Source of the DNA: Corallococcus terminator
GTDB taxonomy: Bacteria; Myxococcota; Myxococcia; Myxococcales; Myxococcaceae
Direction: 5' to 3'
Assembly: GCF_003611635.1 (NCBI RefSeq)
Contig: NZ_RAVZ01000017.1
Coordinates: 1-52,032, forward strand
DNA length: 52,032 nt
Below the pieces are notes generated by a model that searched no databases, had not been told where the DNA came from, and saw only the letters and a program-made list of their open reading frames with translations. The translations under genes were made by a program, and so were the position numbers. Numbering within the stretch: the first letter of the stretch is position 1; each line of letters begins with the position of its first letter. This document shows positions 47,484-52,032 of the stretch, piece by piece.

Positions 47484-48155
47484 GTGTACGAGCAGCTCAC
47501 GGATGAGGAATTGTTCGCGGAGGTGTCCCGCCGCCGCACCACGGGCGAGCCCGTGGGCAACCCCTTGGGGGCCCTCTGCGCGCGATGGGCGCGCCCGGCC
47601 CGCTACGTCATCAGCAGGATTCAGGGCAGCTACGGACGCGGTTCTCCGGCGGACGCCGACGAGCTCTTCCAGGACGCGGTCGGGAAGTTCCTCGACCGGG
47701 GCCTGGACCAGTTCCGCGGCGTGTCCGAACAGATGCCGGGCAGGAGCGCGTCTCCCAAGACGTTCTTCCTGCGCATCGTCAAGCACGTCGCCATCGACTT
47801 CTACCGGCGACACCGGGAGGAGCTGGCGCCCGCGCCGTCTTCACCCGACGACGTCATGGAAGAGACCCCGTCCGAGGTGGCCCGGGCGGTGGAGGGCGCA
47901 CGGCGTCGCGAGGAGCGCGCCGAGGCGCAGGAGCTGTATTGGGCCGCCTACGCCAGGCTCCAGCAGGAGCACCCCAAGGAGGCTTCAGCATGGGAGCTGT
48001 ATCACCACGAGGACGTGGAGGATCACGAGGAATGCGCACGGCGTTTGGACATCAGCGTGGTGAATTCGTACAAGCGCGTCAGTCGCGCCCAGGCATACCT
48101 GCGCCTGTACCTGCTCGAATTGCAGCGGGACGGTCAGCCGGAAGAGCCGTCGTGA
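47484..48155 (+). CDS. ECF-type RNA polymerase sigma factor
   Basis: The 223-residue protein (GTG start) has sigma region 2 at about 50-110 (ADADELFQDAVGKFLDRGLD ... FFLRIVKHVAIDFYRRHREE) and a C-terminal region 4-like HTH (HHEDVEDHEECARRLDISVV, NSYKRVSRAQAYLRLYLLEL). Region 4 is diverged but intact. It is an extracytoplasmic-function-type sigma factor that would redirect RNA polymerase to its own regulon. A zinc-finger protein (48202) follows after 46 bp and is probably its anti-sigma factor. Confidence 0.88.
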   Translation: MYEQLTDEELFAEVSRRRTTGEPVGNPLGALCARWARPARYVISRIQGSYGRGSPADADELFQDAVGKFLDRGLDQFRGVSEQMPGRSASPKTFFLRIVKHVAIDFYRRHREELAPAPSSPDDVMEETPSEVARAVEGARRREERAEAQELYWAAYARLQQEHPKEASAWELYHHEDVEDHEECARRLDISVVNSYKRVSRAQAYLRLYLLELQRDGQPEEPS

Positions 48156-48201
48156 AATCCCTCGGAGGGATGCTGTCCTCCGCCCCGCGCGGGATGCCGC
48201 G

Positions 48202-49392
48202 ATGAAGGGCGATACGCTGTCCCGCTACCAGGCCCGTCACGCGCGCCTGTCCGCGGGCCCCGCTCCGGTGGGCGAGCTGTTGGAGGCGGTGGGGGATGTG
48301 CTGCGCCGCTCGGATCGGCTCGGCACCGAAGGGGTGGAAGAGGCCCTGAAGGCGCTGGGCCGCGCGGAGCTGGAAGCCTGGGTGAGCGCGCAGAAACCAC
48401 AGGCGCTCCAGCCGCTCCTGCTCCGGGCCGCCGAGGAGTCGATGGAGGCCGCGCTGGGCGATGAGGGGGAGGAGTCCGATGTGTGGCGCGCCTCCGCGCT
48501 AGAAGGCCTCTCCGCTCGCGACCGGGCCGCCTCCGCCGCCCGCGCGCTGAGCACCTGGGAGATGTTGAAGGGTCCGCTGGAAGGGGACGCCGCTTCCGCT
48601 CGCGAGCGCTTCCTCGGGGCGCTGGGGCACCTGGACACCTCGCTGCGCCCCCGGGCGCGCTGGTTCATCCCCCTCAACGCCGAACGCCGTGCCGAGCGCG
48701 ACCTGTTGGACCCCGTGGAGCGCCCCGGCGCCTGGTGGTTCTCCGCGCGGGCCGGTTGTGACGACCTGCTGGCGTCCTGGACGGGCAAGCCCCTGAAGGA
48801 CCCCGAACACCTGAAGGACTGCGCCGGCTGCCGCGCGGACCGTGCGGAGACGGCGGTGGTGGACACGCCCCCCCGGCGCCACCTCACCGAGGACGAGCTG
48901 TGGCGCCTGGACTCGGGCGAGATGGGCGGCGAGGAGAAGGCGCGCGTGGAGGCCCACACCGCCTGGTGTGGCGAGTGCGCGCAGGCCGTGCTGGCGCTGG
49001 AAGAGGGCGACGCGGCCATCGATGAGGCGCTGGAGCTGGAGGAGGACGGACTGTCCGCCCCTCGCGCGGCCAGGGACTCCCGCGCGGACGCGGCCCGGCG
49101 CCCCGGCGCGGCCCGTCTGCCGGAGCACCGCGAGGTGCTGGAGGAGCGGCGTGACTTCCGCGTGGTGCTGGTGCGCGAGCGTCAGAAGCTGCGGCTGCTC
49201 GTGCAGCCCCTGGGCACGCGCGCCGTGACGGCCGCCGTCTTCCTGTCGCCGGGGCGTCCGTCGCTCAAGCCGACGCAGGGGCCGGAGGGGTTGTCCTTCG
49301 ACCTGTCCACCGCGCTGGCCACCGGCGCGCACGCGGCCCACCTCACGGTGCAGGCCGGGCAGGAGACGCTGGAGCGCGACTTCGCGTTCTAG
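48202..49392 (+). CDS. soluble zf-HC2-type protein, probable anti-sigma factor
   Basis: The 396-residue protein has a long helical N-terminal region (LLEAVGDVLRRSDRLG ... LSTWEMLKGPLEGDAASARE) and a cysteine pair CAGCRADR. A zf-HC2-like segment follows at about 230-275 (LTEDELWRLDSGEMGGEEKA, then HTAWCGECAQAVLALEEGD). The C-terminal beta-rich domain is EERRDFRVVLVRERQKLRLL ... HLTVQAGQETLERDFAF. No transmembrane helix is present, so any sensing is cytoplasmic. Gene order after a sigma factor and the HxxxCxxC motif suggest an anti-sigma factor. Confidence 0.72.
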   Translation: MKGDTLSRYQARHARLSAGPAPVGELLEAVGDVLRRSDRLGTEGVEEALKALGRAELEAWVSAQKPQALQPLLLRAAEESMEAALGDEGEESDVWRASALEGLSARDRAASAARALSTWEMLKGPLEGDAASARERFLGALGHLDTSLRPRARWFIPLNAERRAERDLLDPVERPGAWWFSARAGCDDLLASWTGKPLKDPEHLKDCAGCRADRAETAVVDTPPRRHLTEDELWRLDSGEMGGEEKARVEAHTAWCGECAQAVLALEEGDAAIDEALELEEDGLSAPRAARDSRADAARRPGAARLPEHREVLEERRDFRVVLVRERQKLRLLVQPLGTRAVTAAVFLSPGRPSLKPTQGPEGLSFDLSTALATGAHAAHLTVQAGQETLERDFAF

Positions 49393-49409
49393 CCGTCGCT
49401 GGCGGACAC

Positions 49410-49438
49410 GGGCCGGGGGGAAGGTCTCCCACCGGCCC
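49410..49438. terminator. bidirectional hairpin terminator
   Basis: GGGCCGG (49410-49416) pairs with CCGGCCC (49432-49438), and an inner GGGGA/TCTCCC extends the stem. It lies between convergent genes (anti-sigma and the exported protein). Confidence 0.7.
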
Positions 49439-49456
49439 TTCGCATGACGGGGCCTG

Positions 49457-50746
49457 TTACTGGCGTCCGGAGGGCGGGATGTAGCCCTCGCGGTCGTCAT
49501 AGGCCTGGGACGAGCGCACCGGCGGGCGGATGTCCACGGCCCGCGGCGCATCCGAGTCGCTCCGGAAGCCGCTGGACAGGAAGGCCGCCACCAACTGCGT
49601 CAGGGGCGGCCGGGTGGCCAGCGCCACGCCACACACGTCGAGCCGGTCCTCCACGTACCTTCCCCGGGACTGGATGTAGGCGTTGCATCCCTTCTCCGTG
49701 ACGATGGTGGGGTCGCGACGCAGGTAGCGCCTGAGGGTGCCCCAGCGCATCTCGAGCGTGTCCGCGCTGAGCCGCACGAACACCGGCGAGCCTCCCCAGG
49801 TGCCCTCGATGAGGGTCGCGGCGCCGCCGGCGCGAACCTTCACCGCGAGGTCGCGCACCTCATAGGCGCCGTTCACCTCGATGCCGTGCTCGAAGAGCTC
49901 GTCGCCGAAGGAGCCCTTCCACGTCGAGCCGGTGCCGCGCACGAGCGGCGTCTTCGTCTCCACGCGCTGGCTGTCGAACCAGAATGCGCCCACCCGGCCC
50001 AGCGGCATGTTCTTGCGGCCCCAGATGGGCGGAGCGTCGTCCAGGCCCTGCGGCCCGGAGGGCAGGGGCTGCTGAGGGGCGCTGAGCAGGTCCGTCGTCT
50101 TCACCGACGCGTCCACCGGTTCGAAGCGCACGCCGTCCAGCCACGCCTGGCCCGCGCCGCTCATGATGAGGCCCGCCATGATGGTGGTGGCCTCTTTGGG
50201 CACGTCCAGCACCACGTCGTAGCGCTTGCAGCCGTGGGTGCCCACCAGGGCGCGCGACTGCATGTTGTCGAAGGCGAGCGGCTGCTTGGGGTCCACTCCC
50301 TCCACGCGCATCCACAGCCCGGCCCAGCCCTTCACGTCCTGGTGGCGCACGGCGGCGGTGAAGCGCAGGCGCTTGCCCTGGAAGTCCTTCGCGCTGAAGG
50401 CCTGCATGAAGGTGCCGAAGCTGTCGGTGGCCTGGGTGCGCGAGCGCAGGAAGGCGCTGCGGCTGCCCTCGCACGGGGCGCTCGCGTCCACGCCGGCTTC
50501 GTAGTGCTGGGGTGCGCTCTCCGTGACGTACCAGCCCTGTGGCAGCTTCGACTGCGTGGCGCTGGGCGAGGTGGCGGGGAGGCCCTGCGACGTGGACGGA
50601 GGCGTCGCGGCGGGAGGCGTCGCGACAGGAGGCGCAGCGGTGGGAGGCGCCGCGGACGGCTGCGCTGGGGCCGGTGGGGTCTGGGCGCTCGCGAGCGACG
50701 TCCATCCCGACAGGAGCAGTCCGAGGATGCGGGTTCGCGGGCTCAT
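49457..50746 (-). CDS. exported proline-rich protein with jelly-roll-like domains
   Basis: The 429-residue protein has a Sec signal (ILGLLLSGWTSLASAQ), a ~45-residue proline/alanine-rich linker and a beta-sandwich-like domain (GKRLRFTAAVRHQDVKGWAG, YDVVLDVPKEATTIMAGLIM, GQAWLDGVRFEPV). A C-terminal region (about 280-400) contains IEVNGAYEVRDLAVKVRAGG and YIQSRGRYVEDRLDVCGVAL. The first domain resembles the carbohydrate-binding-like modules attached to some myxobacterial regulators. The function is unknown. The stop of the anti-sigma gene at 50758 lies 11 bp upstream, so all three minus-strand genes (52.0-49.5 kb) probably form one operon. Confidence 0.75.
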   Translation of the reverse strand: MSPRTRILGLLLSGWTSLASAQTPPAPAQPSAAPPTAAPPVATPPAATPPSTSQGLPATSPSATQSKLPQGWYVTESAPQHYEAGVDASAPCEGSRSAFLRSRTQATDSFGTFMQAFSAKDFQGKRLRFTAAVRHQDVKGWAGLWMRVEGVDPKQPLAFDNMQSRALVGTHGCKRYDVVLDVPKEATTIMAGLIMSGAGQAWLDGVRFEPVDASVKTTDLLSAPQQPLPSGPQGLDDAPPIWGRKNMPLGRVGAFWFDSQRVETKTPLVRGTGSTWKGSFGDELFEHGIEVNGAYEVRDLAVKVRAGGAATLIEGTWGGSPVFVRLSADTLEMRWGTLRRYLRRDPTIVTEKGCNAYIQSRGRYVEDRLDVCGVALATRPPLTQLVAAFLSSGFRSDSDAPRAVDIRPPVRSSQAYDDREGYIPPSGRQ

Positions 50747-50757
50747 GGCGGAAGTCC

Positions 50758-51291
50758 TCACAGGGCCGCCGGGCGCGAACTCAGCGCGACGTCGGGACGG
50801 TGCGCGGAGGCGTCGTAGCGGGGGACTTCGCCCATGCCGCCGGGGTGGTAGACGAGCAACCCACGCGCGCTGGCGGAGCGCAGGCAGTGCTCCTGCGTCG
50901 CCAGGTCCGGGCACGCCACCATGATCTCCAGGGGCTCCGTGTCGTCCTGTCGCCAGGCGTCCTTCACCGTGGCGACCGGGCCGGGCCCCTCCACCGGGAC
51001 CTCCGTGGGGCGCAGCATCAGGAACACGGAGGCGGCCACCGCCATCAGCGCAGCCGCCGCGGCGACGGGGCGGTGCCAGCGCGCGGGGCGTAGCACGACG
51101 GCCTCGCGGGAGGATGCGGCGGCGACCTCGTACAACTGTTCGTCCAGGAGGGCTTCTTCCTGGAGCAGGCGCGCGCACGCGTCGCAGGTGAGGGTGTGGG
51201 CCTCCAGCTCCGCCGCGGCGTCCGGCGGCAACGCGCCCAGCAGGTACTGCTCCGTGCGGTCGCGGGTGACGTGGGGCGTGAGCCTAGACAT
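50758..51291 (-). CDS. membrane anti-sigma factor (zf-HC2 type)
   Basis: The 177-residue protein has an N-terminal zf-HC2 motif (EAHTLTCDACARLLQEE: HxxxCxxC), one transmembrane helix (residues about 80-100, VAAAAALMAVAASVFLML) and a ~75-residue C-terminal domain outside the cytoplasm (EIMVACPDLATQEHCLRSAS). Such proteins hold the sigma factor at the membrane until a signal destroys them. Its start overlaps the end of the sigma gene by 8 bp, so the two are translationally coupled. Confidence 0.88.
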   Translation of the reverse strand: MSRLTPHVTRDRTEQYLLGALPPDAAAELEAHTLTCDACARLLQEEALLDEQLYEVAAASSREAVVLRPARWHRPVAAAAALMAVAASVFLMLRPTEVPVEGPGPVATVKDAWRQDDTEPLEIMVACPDLATQEHCLRSASARGLLVYHPGGMGEVPRYDASAHRPDVALSSRPAAL

Positions 51292-51928
51292 GGGTTTCCT
51301 CTTCGAGCGCGGTGCGCAGCTTCTTGCGGACCTCGCACAAAATCTGTCGCACGCGCTGGACGGACAATCCCACGCGGGTGGCGACCTCGGAATGGGGGAG
51401 CCCCTGGCCGTCGCAGGCCAGGAGGAAGACGTTGCGCGCGCCCGGGGACACCTGGGCGAGCGCGTCGCGGGCGCGGGTGAGCTGCTCCTCGGAGAGCAGG
51501 CGCCTTTCCGCGGACTGCGTGGGGTCCACCGGCTGCTGGCGCTCCGGCAGGTCCTCCACCGTGCCGTCCACCGATTCACGTCGGGTGCGGCGGGCGTCGT
51601 CCGCAGCCAGGAAGGACGCCTGGGCGAGCGCGAGGTGGGGCAGGCGCAGCTCCGTGAGCAGTCCCCGCTGTTGCTGCTGGATGAGGCGCGCCCACGTCTC
51701 CTGGGCCAGCTCCTGGGCGCGGTCCACCCGGACGCCCCGGGCGAGCAGCGACACCACCACCCGGCGCTGGTGCCTCGCGACGAGCGCGTCCCACGCGGCC
51801 CTCTCTCCCGCCAGCGCGCGTCGGGACAGGGCCTCCTCATCCGGAGCGACCCCGGGCCTGACGGCCTCGTCTGTCTCCTGACGCGACTGGAGCGTCGTCA
51901 TCCCAAAGCCTTGTACGGCTGCATCCAT
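51284..51928 (-). CDS. ECF-type RNA polymerase sigma factor
   Basis: The 214-residue protein (from ATG 51928) has sigma region 2 (ERAAWDALVARHQRRVVVSL ... AQELAQETWARLIQQQQ) and region 4 (ARNVFLLACDGQGLPHSEVA, TRVGLSVQRVRQILCEVRKK). The start could also be ATG 51901. The cognate anti-sigma gene overlaps its 3' end. The promoter must lie between 51929 and the end of the window, so the upstream region is incomplete. Confidence 0.88.
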   Translation of the reverse strand: MDAAVQGFGMTTLQSRQETDEAVRPGVAPDEEALSRRALAGERAAWDALVARHQRRVVVSLLARGVRVDRAQELAQETWARLIQQQQRGLLTELRLPHLALAQASFLAADDARRTRRESVDGTVEDLPERQQPVDPTQSAERRLLSEEQLTRARDALAQVSPGARNVFLLACDGQGLPHSEVATRVGLSVQRVRQILCEVRKKLRTALEEETHV

Positions 51929-52032
51929 GCCGTCTTCCCGTAGCGCACGTCGGTCGGTCGGGGACGCAGTGTGCCCCGGTGCCCGTGGGAAACGCGCATC
52001 CTGCCCGGTCATATCGACAAAGGGGGCCAAGG

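Overview
The window is very GC-rich (about 68-70%) with GC-biased third codon positions. Its gene content is typical of Myxococcaceae (Myxococcus/Corallococcus/Pyxidicoccus type): a DUF1592/DUF1552 pair, DUF5953/DUF6310 genes, an Imm11 protein, many lipoproteins, Myxo-type cysteine-rich repeats and FG-GAP repeats. The genus is inferred from content only.

Layout. (1) 1-2.7 kb is accessory DNA: a decayed ISL3 transposase, a beta-helix protein, an Imm11 immunity-type protein and an IS91 transposase tail. (2) 2.7-12 kb carries secreted or envelope enzymes: an M23 peptidase, an M3 oligopeptidase lipoprotein, a RibD/DHFR-like reductase, an EGF/FG-GAP lipoprotein and an astacin lipoprotein. (3) 12.3-15.1 kb has a UBP zinc-finger gene next to a cyclic-nucleotide-binding/thioredoxin-reductase-like flavoprotein, then a lipoprotein. 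(4) 15.2-20 kb has a decayed IS4 transposase and the exported DUF1592/DUF1552 pair. (5) 20.5-24.7 kb is an overlapping three-gene operon: a small helical protein, a three-domain KaiC-like ATPase and a GAF histidine kinase. (6) 24.8-29.3 kb is an island with an intact ISL3 element, IS3/IS91 scraps, a DUF6310 putative nuclease effector coupled to DUF5953, and an integrase tail ending beside two tRNA genes. (7) 29.4-36.9 kb carries two TetR genes, lactonase-like and esterase/hydrolase genes, an IS630 element lying between two stop codons, an FCP1-like phosphatase and a LOG-like protein. (8) 36.9-47.2 kb mixes housekeeping genes (endonuclease V, GMC oxidoreductase, acyl-CoA-binding protein, metallophosphoesterase) with a ThiF-type E1 plus a small possibly beta-grasp protein, a JAMM/MPN protease, and a Ro60-like (TROVE + VWA) protein. 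(9) 47.5-52 kb has two ECF sigma/anti-sigma loci flanking an exported proline-rich protein.

The most interesting unit is the minus-strand operon 46952-43652. It encodes a Ro60-like protein, a coiled-coil protein and a JAMM protease. Just upstream on the same strand is a structured RNA (about 47169-47105) with a perfect 10-bp closing stem and a tRNA-like T-arm, which I read as a candidate bacterial Y RNA. An E1-like gene and a small possible ubiquitin-like gene lie 6 kb away on the same strand, so a Ro/Y-RNA module with ubiquitin-like chemistry is a testable idea. The second strongest unit is the KaiC(x3)-kinase operon.
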